Below are positions 1 through 5,579 of a stretch of 6,217 nucleotides of DNA, piece by piece. The translations under genes were made by a program, and so were the position numbers. How positions within the stretch are numbered: position 1 is the stretch's first letter; every line of letters begins with the position of its first letter. The stretch comes from Deltaproteobacteria bacterium (GTDB taxonomy: Bacteria > Desulfobacterota > Desulfobacteria > Desulfobacterales > ETH-SRB1), in the NCBI GenBank assembly GCA_003647525.1, contig QMMZ01000135.1:1-6217 (forward strand), read 5' to 3'. Under the pieces are notes generated by a model that saw only the letters and a program-made list of their open reading frames with translations, did no database searches and was not told the origin of the DNA.

Positions 1-409
1 CAACGATAACTGCAAAGGCTCTCATCTTAGAATTAATTTCCCATAAATATTCGAGAGCCTTTATTAATGTAATTTTCCCCAATCCTTGGCCATGGTACTT
101 CAAATGAACAGCCATTTGTGCAAGTAGAAACACAGGCACAGGGTAACGAGGTAACTTTTTTGCAAGTGCTTCCGGTAGCGTGTCTCTTCTAATAGAGCTT
201 GGTGCAATTGTATAAAATGCGCAGATGGGATATTTACCATCATAAAGTGGGGCGGAATCTGGTAGCAGCATAGTTTTGCTTATTCCTACCTTCATATGTT
301 TGGCTGCCTGGGTTTGAATGAATACGTTTAATTCGGCTTCACCGCAATCAAATGAAGCTCGATCATGGATAGCTTTGTCAAGCTCGACAAATTCAGAAGC
401 CCAACTCAT
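1..409 (-). CDS. GNAT-family acetyltransferase toxin of a type II toxin-antitoxin pair (partial, C-terminus off the left edge)
   Basis: I translated 136 residues from ATG at 409-407; the gene then runs off the window edge. The N-terminal half (about residues 20-70, with CAFYTIAP at 63-70) and the segment PVPVFLLAQMAVHLKYHGQGLG (given by position, 90-111) match GNAT toxins of the TacT/AtaT type. The acetyl-CoA-binding motif appears as H-G-Q-G-L-G at 106-111, with His where the usual motif has Gln or Arg. Family members are about 160-175 residues, so roughly 30 residues are missing, including the region that normally carries the FYxxFGF-like end and catalytic tyrosine. Known members acetylate the amino group of charged tRNAs and stop translation. 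The start overlaps the antitoxin stop by 4 bases (ATGA, 406-409), which implies translational coupling. The family call is firm; the tRNA target is inferred. Confidence 0.88.
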   Translation of the reverse strand, partial: MSWASEFVELDKAIHDRASFDCGEAELNVFIQTQAAKHMKVGISKTMLLPDSAPLYDGKYPICAFYTIAPSSIRRDTLPEALAKKLPRYPVPVFLLAQMAVHLKYHGQGLGKITLIKALEYLWEINSKMRAFAVIV

Positions 410-675
410 TTAATACCTTGTTTTTTTGTATAAGCTGCGGCGTCCAGCAAAGCTTTATTTGGGGTTCGCGTTTCTTCGCATGCACTCATAAAACGATCGA
501 AAATATCATTTTCAATAGTTATACTTTCATGCTGAGCAATCACTTTAGTAGCATTATTATCTATAAGTCTGACAACATACTCAGTGAGACTCTTCAATCC
601 AAGCAAAGCAGATGCTTTTTCTGCTTTTGCTTTAATTTCTTCATTTAGCCTCATATCGAGGCGAGCAGTAACCAT
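406..675 (-). CDS. DUF1778 ribbon-helix-helix antitoxin (TacA-like)
   Basis: An 89-residue protein beginning MVTARLDMRL. The N-terminal half has the ribbon-helix-helix pattern of DUF1778 antitoxins: a short basic strand (TARLDMRL), then helices covering KAKAEKASALLG and SLTEYVVRLI. The C-terminal half (ITIENDIFDRFMSACEE... to the end) is the part that in this family wraps around and neutralises the GNAT toxin. I chose the ATG at 675 because a GAGGAG ribosome-binding site lies 7 bases upstream (683-688). An in-frame ATG at 690 would add five residues, but its nearest AAGGAG (709-714) is too far away, about 18 bases. The stop overlaps the toxin ATG. By analogy with TacA, the protein should bind the toxin and also repress its own promoter, alone or as a complex. 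Family call is confident. Confidence 0.9.
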   Translation of the reverse strand: MVTARLDMRLNEEIKAKAEKASALLGLKSLTEYVVRLIDNNATKVIAQHESITIENDIFDRFMSACEETRTPNKALLDAAAYTKKQGIK

Positions 676-685
676 TCTCAATCTC

Positions 686-746
686 CTCATTGATATTATT
701 CAGTTAAACTCCTTACTTACATAATAAATATAAGGCTCATTGATAA
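686..746. repeat. 10-base direct repeat flanking the toxin-antitoxin transcription start
   Basis: CTCATTGATA occurs at 686-695 and again at 737-746, 51 bases apart. The second copy lies in the spacer between the -35 and -10 boxes; the first overlaps the ribosome-binding site and upstream ATG of the antitoxin gene. Placement fits half-sites for an autorepressor, but chance recurrence in AT-rich DNA is possible. Confidence 0.35.
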
Positions 747-755
747 TTTTGTCAA
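727..755 (-). promoter_or_regulatory. Sigma-70-type promoter of the toxin-antitoxin operon
   Basis: Read on the minus strand there is a -35 box TTGACA (755-750), exactly 17 bases of spacer, and a -10 box TATATT (732-727), 11 of 12 consensus positions. Transcription would start about 8 bases further on and give a leader of roughly 45 bases before the antitoxin ATG at 675. This is the best promoter in the window. Confidence 0.75.
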
Positions 756-758
756 GAA

Positions 759-777
759 GTACGGAAAAATTCCGTAC
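759..777. promoter_or_regulatory. Perfect 19-base palindrome, candidate operator upstream of the toxin-antitoxin promoter
   Basis: GTACGGAA (759-766) and TTCCGTAC (770-777) are exact inverted repeats around AAA. The site ends 3 bases upstream of the -35 box. No T-run follows on either strand, so a terminator is unlikely, and a protein-binding site is the better reading. Binding by the adjacent ribbon-helix-helix antitoxin is inferred from position only. Confidence 0.5.
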
Positions 778-846
778 AAATACATTATCTCAGAGTTTAT
801 TCAGACTCCATCTAATGTCTCCGCATCACCATTTGTTTCTAAAAGT

Positions 847-862
847 CTTCAGCCTTCAGCCT
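847..862. repeat. Short 7-base-period repeat downstream of pyrD
   Basis: CTTCAGC is repeated exactly at 847-853 and 854-860, followed by CT, just past the pyrD stop codon. Only two units are present. It is listed because three other intergenic sites in the window have the same 7-base period. No hairpin with a T-run is visible, so it does not look like a pyrD terminator. Confidence 0.5.
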
Positions 863-869
863 ATCCACC

Positions 870-1790
870 TTAAACATCAAGCGTTCCGATAATATCCGTA
901 ACCTTTTGTATATTATTTTTGATAAGAAATTTTTCAATGCCTTCAATTATATCTATGGTGGCATTTGGGTTAATAAAATTAGCAGTACCGACCTGAACAG
1001 CTACAGAGCCGGCTATCAAAAATTCAAGAGCATCCTCTGGTGTCATAATTCCACCAACACCGATTACCGGAATATTTACTTTCTGAACAACCTGCCAGAC
1101 CATACGAAGAGCTACAGGCCTGATCGCAGGGCCGGAAAGGCCTCCAGTAATATTAGCAAGCTTTGGCCGACGGGTTTCAATGTTTACGGCCATGCCGGTA
1201 ATAGTATTTATCAATGATACGGCGTCAGCGCCCGCCGCTTCCACACTTCTTGCGATCTCTGTAATATCGGTTACATTCGGCGATAGTTTAACCATAAGAG
1301 TTTTTGCTGTGCTTTCTCTAACAGCTTTGACAACATTAAACGCTGATTCAGGATCAACACCAAAGGCCATGCCACCTGCTTTTATATTAGGGCATGAAAT
1401 ATTGACCTCAATGCCCGGTATTCCATCAATATCATCTATTCGTGATGCAAGCTCCGCATATTCGACAATATCCTTCCCATAAATATTTACAAAGACAGGT
1501 GTTGCAAGTGTTTTTAAAAAAGGAAGCTTTTCCTGCAAAAAAACTTCAAGGCCAACGTTTTCAAGACCAATTGCATTCAGCATACCACAAGGCGTTTCAA
1601 CGATTCTTGGAGGTTTGTTGCCCTTTGAAGCTTCAATTGATAAACCTTTTACAATAATTGCTCCAAGACGATTTAAATCAACAAGTTCCTCGAATTCTCT
1701 TGCATATCCGAATGTGCCGGATGCTGTCATTACAGGGTTCTTAAGCTTTATCTTTCCAATTTTGACTTCAAGATCAGGGTTTTTTTCCAT
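870..1790 (-). CDS. pyrD: Dihydroorotate dehydrogenase B (NAD+), catalytic subunit
   Basis: A 306-residue FMN-dependent TIM-barrel enzyme that oxidises dihydroorotate to orotate in de novo pyrimidine synthesis, in the cytoplasm. Visible signatures are the N-terminal FMN/substrate motif SGTFGYAREF (24-33), the lysine in VKGLS (47-51), the PCGMLNAIGLEN segment (67-78), the active-site loop NISCPNIKAGG (130-140) with catalytic Cys133, GLSGPAIRP in the C-terminal half, and the phosphate-binding GVGGI and VGTANF motifs. A catalytic Cys rather than Ser, and a length near the roughly 311 residues of the Lactococcus PyrDB, place it in class 1B. That class normally works with PyrK, a flavin and [2Fe-2S] electron-transfer subunit; none is encoded in the window. 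The ATG at 1790 has AAGGA seven bases upstream. The gene is divergent from the iron-sulfur gene at 1927. Very confident. Confidence 0.97.
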   Translation of the reverse strand: MEKNPDLEVKIGKIKLKNPVMTASGTFGYAREFEELVDLNRLGAIIVKGLSIEASKGNKPPRIVETPCGMLNAIGLENVGLEVFLQEKLPFLKTLATPVFVNIYGKDIVEYAELASRIDDIDGIPGIEVNISCPNIKAGGMAFGVDPESAFNVVKAVRESTAKTLMVKLSPNVTDITEIARSVEAAGADAVSLINTITGMAVNIETRRPKLANITGGLSGPAIRPVALRMVWQVVQKVNIPVIGVGGIMTPEDALEFLIAGSVAVQVGTANFINPNATIDIIEGIEKFLIKNNIQKVTDIIGTLDV

Positions 1791-1816
1791 AATAGCATCC
1801 TTAGTTAATATAATAT

Positions 1817-1845
1817 TTTATAAAATATATATTGATAGATATCAA
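1817..1845 (-). promoter_or_regulatory. Possible pyrD promoter with a palindrome over its -35 box
   Basis: On the minus strand a -35-like TTGATA (1845-1840) is followed by 17 bases and a -10-like TATAAA (1822-1817), about 27 bases before the pyrD ATG. The -35 box is one arm of the perfect inverted repeat TTGATA-GA-TATCAA (1832-1845). The region is very AT-rich, so promoter-like matches arise easily. Confidence 0.4.
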
Positions 1846-1926
1846 GACACTGTTTTAAGATATATAGAATCATAAGTCGCATAATGTATAAAATATGATT
1901 AATTCCATTATAGTCGGGGGGTTTTA

Positions 1927-3234
1927 ATGGGCCATAATATCAACCATGATAAAAAGTATCGACTTCTGCAACAAAGATTGGATCGTAATATTACTGGTGC
2001 TCCCGAGTCCCCAGTATTTATGAAGATATTGAAACTCCTGTTTTCTCCAGAACAAGCAGAACTCGCCAGAAAAATTCCACAGCAGCCGGTTTCTCTGAAT
2101 GCTCTTTCAAAAAAGCTGTCTATAGATTGTAAAGAACTTGACGAAAAATTGACTGAAATGGCGCAAAAAGGTCTGGTAATAGATCTTGAACATAATGGTG
2201 AGCGTTATTTTGTCCTTGCACCGGTCGCAATAGGTTTTTTTGAGTTTACTTTTATGCGTACCCGCAATGACATGCCCATGGCAGAGTTAGCCCGTTTATT
2301 CGACCAATATATGGAACAGGAAGATAAATTTGCTCACTCGGTCTTCCAGGGACAAACACAAGTAGGTCGCTCACTTGTATATGAAGAGGCTATTCCTGAA
2401 TGCGATCATACTGAAATACTTGACTGGGAGCGCGCAAGTCATATTGTGAAGTCAGCAACTGCTGTTGGAGTATCGTTATGCGTGTGCCGTCATAAAGCAA
2501 GTCTTCTGGGGAAAAATTGCAACCGCCCTAAAAGAACGTGCCTTTCTCTAAACTTCGCTGCAGAATCAATGATACGTAGCAAGCTTGCCCAACAAATTAC
2601 AAACACCGAAGCAATGAAAATTCTTGAAAAAAGCAAGGAGGCTGGCTTGGCTCAAACCGGAGACAATGTTCAGCGCAAGGTAGCCTATATATGTAACTGC
2701 TGTGGCTGCTGCTGCGAGATGATGCAGGCAATAAAAATTTTTGACATCCGCAATGCAATTGTAACCTCAAACTGGATAATGGAAATAGACCTTTCCAGAT
2801 GTAATGGATGTGGAAAATGCGCAAATGCATGCCCTATAAATGCAATAGAGATAATTCAGGAAGGTGAGGGAAAAAATAAACGAAAAAAAGCTGTCTGTGA
2901 TGAAAACTTGTGCCTGGGATGTGGTGTATGCTACTCCGTCTGCGAGTTTGGAGGGATTACCATGAAACCTCGTATACAAAGGGTATATACCCCTGAAACC
3001 ATATTCGACCGTTTTGTATCTATGGCAATTGAACGTGGTAAACTGGCAGATCTTATCTTTGAGGCACCTGAACGGCTCAGCCATCGTGCAATGGGACGGC
3101 TCATACATGTCCTCGAAAATTCCTCTCCTTTTAAGGTTGCAATGTCGGTCAAGCCATTGCGATCTGTTTTCCTGAATGCAGTTGTTAAGGGGGTAAAGTG
3201 GAAAACCGGAGAACTTACTAAAGTCATTAGTTAA
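1927..3234 (+). CDS. Cysteine-rich 4Fe-4S ferredoxin-like protein with N-terminal winged-helix-like region
   Basis: A 435-residue soluble protein with no signal peptide or membrane segment. Residues about 30-100 look like a winged helix: helical stretches, SLNALSKKLSIDCKELDEKL (57-75 region), then MAQKGLVIDLEHNGERYFVLAP. The centre carries CVCRH (185-189), Cys198, Cys205, then a dense N-C-C-G-C-C-C cluster at 257-263 preceded by Cys256. Two ferredoxin motifs follow: Cys292, 295, 298 and 302 (CxxCxxCxxxCP), and Cys329, 332, 335 and 339. That gives two predicted [4Fe-4S] clusters plus ten central cysteines that could hold another cluster or metal. Similar HTH-plus-ferredoxin proteins are common in anaerobes, but I know of no assigned reaction. 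The ATG follows a G6 run (1916-1921) serving as an imperfect ribosome-binding site. Electron transfer or redox sensing is inferred; domain content is well supported. Confidence 0.88.
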   Translation: MGHNINHDKKYRLLQQRLDRNITGAPESPVFMKILKLLFSPEQAELARKIPQQPVSLNALSKKLSIDCKELDEKLTEMAQKGLVIDLEHNGERYFVLAPVAIGFFEFTFMRTRNDMPMAELARLFDQYMEQEDKFAHSVFQGQTQVGRSLVYEEAIPECDHTEILDWERASHIVKSATAVGVSLCVCRHKASLLGKNCNRPKRTCLSLNFAAESMIRSKLAQQITNTEAMKILEKSKEAGLAQTGDNVQRKVAYICNCCGCCCEMMQAIKIFDIRNAIVTSNWIMEIDLSRCNGCGKCANACPINAIEIIQEGEGKNKRKKAVCDENLCLGCGVCYSVCEFGGITMKPRIQRVYTPETIFDRFVSMAIERGKLADLIFEAPERLSHRAMGRLIHVLENSSPFKVAMSVKPLRSVFLNAVVKGVKWKTGELTKVIS

Positions 3235-3267
3235 TCGAAAAATAGTTTAACTCAAATAACAAATTTC

Positions 3268-3295
3268 TTGACATATAAATAATAATACTTAATCT
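3268..3295 (+). promoter_or_regulatory. Possible promoter of the DUF134 operon
   Basis: A perfect -35 hexamer TTGACA lies at 3268-3273. The -10 candidate 16 bases on, TAATCT (3290-3295), is weak. The position, about 35 bases before the ATG at 3331, is sensible. No sigma-54 -24/-12 pattern (TGGC...TGC) is visible in 3235-3330. Confidence 0.35.
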
Positions 3296-3330
3296 TTTTT
3301 GAGCATATTCTCATAACGGAACCTTTATGG

Positions 3331-3756
3331 ATGGTAAGACCTAAAAAAAATCGTATTGTTGCATTCAAGCCGGACGTCAGCTATTTCAAGCCAAGAGGCA
3401 TACCAATGATAGACTTGTCAGAAGTCCATCTAACTGTTGACGAACGTGAATCAATAAGACTTGCGGATCTCATTGGGGTGTCACATGAAGAAGCAGGCAA
3501 GCGTATGGGAGTATCCAGAGCAACATTCGGCAGAATTGTCCAGCGCGCACGAAAGGCTGTTGCAGATGCACTTATTAACAGTAAGGCTATTAAAATAGAA
3601 GGCGGCAATTACAGCTTAATCGGCGACAAAAAAATATTTATATGCATTAATTGTGATAACAGGTGGGAAGAACCCCTTGGTACAGGAAGGCCCCAAAAGT
3701 GTCCTGCCTGCAATGATAAAAATTTTTACAGAATCAGAGATAAGGAGGTAATTTGA
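3331..3756 (+). CDS. DUF134 family DNA-binding protein (sigma-70 region 4-like HTH plus zinc ribbon)
   Basis: A 141-residue protein. The N-terminal YFKPRGIP (18-25), then LTVDERESIRLADLIG (34-49) and a helix-turn-helix EEAGKRMGVSRATFGRIVQ (53-71), are the hallmark of the DUF134 family, whose HTH resembles sigma-70 region 4. The tail holds a rubredoxin-like zinc or iron knuckle: Cys105-x2-Cys108 and Cys124-x2-Cys127. Family members are usually encoded next to NifX/NifB-like or Mrp-type iron-sulfur genes in anaerobes, as here. The next gene starts 4 bases after its stop, so the two are surely cotranscribed. The ATG at 3331 has only a weak upstream ACGGA (3316-3320); an overlapping ATG at 3327 is out of frame. 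A regulatory role over the downstream cluster genes is inferred and the target is unknown. Confidence 0.9.
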   Translation: MVRPKKNRIVAFKPDVSYFKPRGIPMIDLSEVHLTVDERESIRLADLIGVSHEEAGKRMGVSRATFGRIVQRARKAVADALINSKAIKIEGGNYSLIGDKKIFICINCDNRWEEPLGTGRPQKCPACNDKNFYRIRDKEVI

Positions 3757-3760
3757 AATT

Positions 3761-4123
3761 ATGAAAATTGCTGTTACATCTTCAGGTAAAAATCTGGAAT
3801 CTAATGTTGATCCTCGCTTTGGAAGAGCAGCTTATTTTATTATTGTTAATCCTGAGACCATGGATTATGAAGTCATAGAAAATATACAACATCTTAACCT
3901 TCCCCAGGGAGCCGGCATACAGGCCGGCCAGACAATTGCCGGGAATAATGTTGATATTCTGCTTACAGGCAATTGCGGACCTAAAGCGTTTAATGTATTA
4001 CAGAGCGCTGGCATAAAAATTATAACTAATGTGAAGGGAAGAGTTCTCGACGCAATTTCTATGTACAAAAAAGGCGAATTGGAGACTACAAATGGACCTA
4101 ACGTGGAAGGACACTGGGTATAA
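3761..4123 (+). CDS. NifX/NifB-type, orange-protein-like metal-cluster-binding protein
   Basis: A 120-residue single-domain protein of the dinitrogenase iron-molybdenum cofactor biosynthesis family (RNase H-like fold; NifX, NafY, the NifB C-terminus and ORP). Typical motifs are MKIAVTSSG at the start, DPRFGRAAYF (17-26), GAGIQAGQ (50-57) and TGNCGPKAF (69-77, with Cys72). Relatives bind Fe-Mo or Mo-Cu-S clusters; the Desulfovibrio orange protein holds a Mo-Cu sulfide cluster and is about the same size. No nitrogenase gene lies in the window, so a role in nitrogen fixation is not supported; cluster or metal carriage together with the neighbouring MrpORP is the likelier reading. A strong AAGGAGG (3742-3748) sits 12 bases before the ATG, overlapping the end of the DUF134 gene. 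The family call is confident; the metal bound is unknown. Confidence 0.9.
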   Translation: MKIAVTSSGKNLESNVDPRFGRAAYFIIVNPETMDYEVIENIQHLNLPQGAGIQAGQTIAGNNVDILLTGNCGPKAFNVLQSAGIKIITNVKGRVLDAISMYKKGELETTNGPNVEGHWV

Positions 4124-4130
4124 GAAACGT

Positions 4131-4165
4131 AACCGTTCACGGTTGTCGGTTCACAGTTTACAGTT
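4131..4165. repeat. Degenerate 7-base tandem repeat, left arm of an inverted pair
   Basis: Five consecutive 7-base units ending in GTT: AACCGTT, CACGGTT, GTCGGTT, CACAGTT, TACAGTT. Consensus is YACRGTT, the complement of the array at 4236-4263. A T-run follows (to 4169), but no compact stable stem directly precedes it. The first units contain a small local inverted repeat, AACCG-TTCA-CGGTT (4131-4144). Confidence 0.75.
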
Positions 4166-4235
4166 TTTTCAATGAGCTATGGGCATCCTTCATGATCGTA
4201 TAAAAGTAGTTGACACTTTAGAAAACTCGCAAGTG

Positions 4236-4263
4236 AACCGTAAACCATGAACCGTAAACCGTA
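4236..4263. repeat. Degenerate 7-base tandem repeat, right arm of an inverted pair
   Basis: Four units: AACCGTA, AACCATG, AACCGTA, AACCGTA. Reverse-complemented, they align with the units at 4138-4165 at 22 of 28 positions, so the two arrays could pair as an imperfect 28-base stem with a 70-base loop. The right arm ends 4 bases before the AGGAG of mrpORP (4268-4272). The loop holds a TTGACA (4210-4215) without a good -10 box. Confidence 0.75.
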
Positions 4264-4281
4264 ATTTAGGAGATATGTATA

Positions 4282-5484
4282 ATGGATGAATGTCAAAAGA
4301 CTGGTTGCAGTATTTCTGATCAAAAAAATTTACAAGATGCTCTAGAGGTATCTGTTAAAGGCTCTTTAAACAAAATAAAAAATAAAATAATCGTCATGAG
4401 CGGAAAGGGTGGTGTGGGCAAGACCAGCGTTTCAGTGAACCTTTCCATAGCTTTAGCAAACAAGGGTTTTAAAGTTGGACTTATGGATGTTGATTTACAT
4501 GGGCCCGATATTCCCAGAATGCTTGGATTTAAGGGTATGCTGGACTTGAGTAAGAATCAGAAGCTGAATCCAATGAAATACTCTGAAAACCTGAAGGCTG
4601 TTTCAATTGAATCACTTACATCAGACAAGGATGATGCAATAATATGGAGAGGCCCGATTAAACATTCTACAATCAAGCAGTTCATCGGAGATGTAGAATG
4701 GGGCGAACTCGACTATTTAATTATTGACTCCCCTCCCGGTACCGGAGATGAGCCGCTGTCAGTTGTACAGACGATTCCGGATGCAAAGGCTATAATAGTT
4801 ACAACACCTCAGGAAATTTCTCTTGCCGACGTAAGAAAATCTATCAGCTTCTGCAAAACAGTAAGTATGAAAATCCTGGGACTTATCGAAAACATGAGCG
4901 GTTTTACATGCCCTCATTGCGGTGAAAAACTCGAACTGTTTGGATATGGTGGTGGAGAAAGGACCGCAAAGGAAGCAGAATTAAAATTTCTGGGAAGAAT
5001 TCCGTTTGACCTGAACGTTGTCTCCTGCTGCGATTCCGGCACCTCTATCCAGGATAAATATAAAGATTCCCAGGTAACCAAGGCCTTTTTAAGTATTGCT
5101 GATATAATATCTGAAATAAAACAGGAGAAAAAAAACAGAGGAGATAATACAATGAAATTTGCTATACCTTTAGCTGATGGCAAACTGACTGCTCACTTTG
5201 GCCATTGTAAAGAATTTGCGTTTATAGATGTTGAAGAAAATATAATTAAGAAAAAAGAAATCATGGTACCACCTCCTCACGAACCGGGTGTACTTCCCAG
5301 GTGGCTGCACGAACAAGGTGTTAATGTAATAATAGCAGGAGGAATGGGAAATAAAGCACAGGTTCTTTTTAATGAACAAGACATAAAAGTGGTTACAGGA
5401 GCGCCGCCTCTTGAACCTGAAGAGCTTATTAACAGCTATTTAAACAATGCTCTCGTGACAGGTAATAATCTCTGCGACCATTAG
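4282..5484 (+). CDS. mrpORP: MrpORP: Mrp/Nbp35-type iron-sulfur carrier ATPase fused to a NifX/ORP-like domain
   Basis: A 400-residue two-domain protein. Residues about 33-280 are a deviant Walker A P-loop ATPase of the Mrp/ApbC/Nbp35 family: GKGGVGKT (41-48), DVDLHGPDIPRMLG (69-82), WRGP (122-125), DYLIIDSPPGTGDE (144-157) and the CxxC at Cys210/Cys213 (CPHC), which in relatives holds a bridging [4Fe-4S] cluster between two subunits. Cys4 and Cys9 form a short N-terminal cysteine pair. Residues 291-400 are a NifX-like domain with MKFAIPLADGKLTAHFGHC (291-309) and GGMGNKAQVLF (353-363). The same fusion in Desulfovibrio is a cluster carrier linked to the orange-protein complex. The ATG has AGGAG 9 bases upstream. 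An in-frame internal ATG at 5152, residue 291, has its own AGAGGAG. The neighbouring free NifX-like gene suggests paired cluster handling. Very confident on architecture. Confidence 0.95.
   Translation: MDECQKTGCSISDQKNLQDALEVSVKGSLNKIKNKIIVMSGKGGVGKTSVSVNLSIALANKGFKVGLMDVDLHGPDIPRMLGFKGMLDLSKNQKLNPMKYSENLKAVSIESLTSDKDDAIIWRGPIKHSTIKQFIGDVEWGELDYLIIDSPPGTGDEPLSVVQTIPDAKAIIVTTPQEISLADVRKSISFCKTVSMKILGLIENMSGFTCPHCGEKLELFGYGGGERTAKEAELKFLGRIPFDLNVVSCCDSGTSIQDKYKDSQVTKAFLSIADIISEIKQEKKNRGDNTMKFAIPLADGKLTAHFGHCKEFAFIDVEENIIKKKEIMVPPPHEPGVLPRWLHEQGVNVIIAGGMGNKAQVLFNEQDIKVVTGAPPLEPEELINSYLNNALVTGNNLCDH
5137..5154 (+). promoter_or_regulatory. Internal ribosome-binding site and ATG at the MrpORP domain junction
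   Basis: AGAGGAG (5137-5143) lies 8 bases before an in-frame ATG (5152-5154), exactly where the NifX-like domain begins. Initiation here would give a 110-residue free ORP-like protein (5152-5484). The site is as good as those of the true starts in the window. It may be functional or a relic of two genes that fused. Confidence 0.55.
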
Positions 5485-5510
5485 CCCGAAAATTTCACAA
5501 CAAATATCAT

Positions 5511-5556
5511 AACCGTTCACGGCTTGAAACTCGAAATTGGAAAGTAGAAATTGGGG
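5511..5556. repeat. Degenerate 7-base-period repeat between mrpORP and the UspA gene
   Basis: Begins with the same 12 bases (AACCGTTCACGG) found at 4131-4142, then continues in 7-base steps as TGAAACT, CGAAATT, GGAAAGT, AGAAATT, sharing a GAAA core. GAAATTGG recurs at 5533-5540 and 5547-5554. It ends 10 bases before the AAGGAG of the next gene. Confidence 0.7.
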
Positions 5557-5579
5557 AGAGATTAAAAAGGAGAAAAATC

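Noticed and set aside
418..648. Plus-strand open frame of 76 codons
   Set aside because: It is antisense to the well-supported DUF1778 antitoxin gene and its translation resembles no known family.
759..777. Palindrome as a pyrD transcription terminator
   Set aside because: It is nearly 100 bases past the pyrD stop and has no T-run after it on the minus strand; its position beside the -35 box suits an operator.
2597..3227. Three minus-strand open frames opposite the 435-residue iron-sulfur gene
   Set aside because: They lie antisense to conserved ferredoxin motifs and their products show no recognisable domain.
3761..4123. Evidence for nitrogen fixation from the NifX-like protein
   Set aside because: The family is wide and includes ORP-type proteins in non-fixers. 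No nif structural or assembly genes are present, and the neighbours point to the ORP/Mrp group.
4131..4170. Rho-independent terminator after the NifX/ORP-like gene
   Set aside because: The small AACCG-TTCA-CGGTT stem is 19 bases away from the T-run (4164-4169), and no stable stem directly precedes the T-run. The 7-base repeat explains the sequence better.
4210..4238. Promoter for mrpORP from TTGACA at 4210-4215
   Set aside because: No acceptable -10 box occurs 16-18 bases downstream; the sequence there is GTGAAC-like and part of the repeat array.
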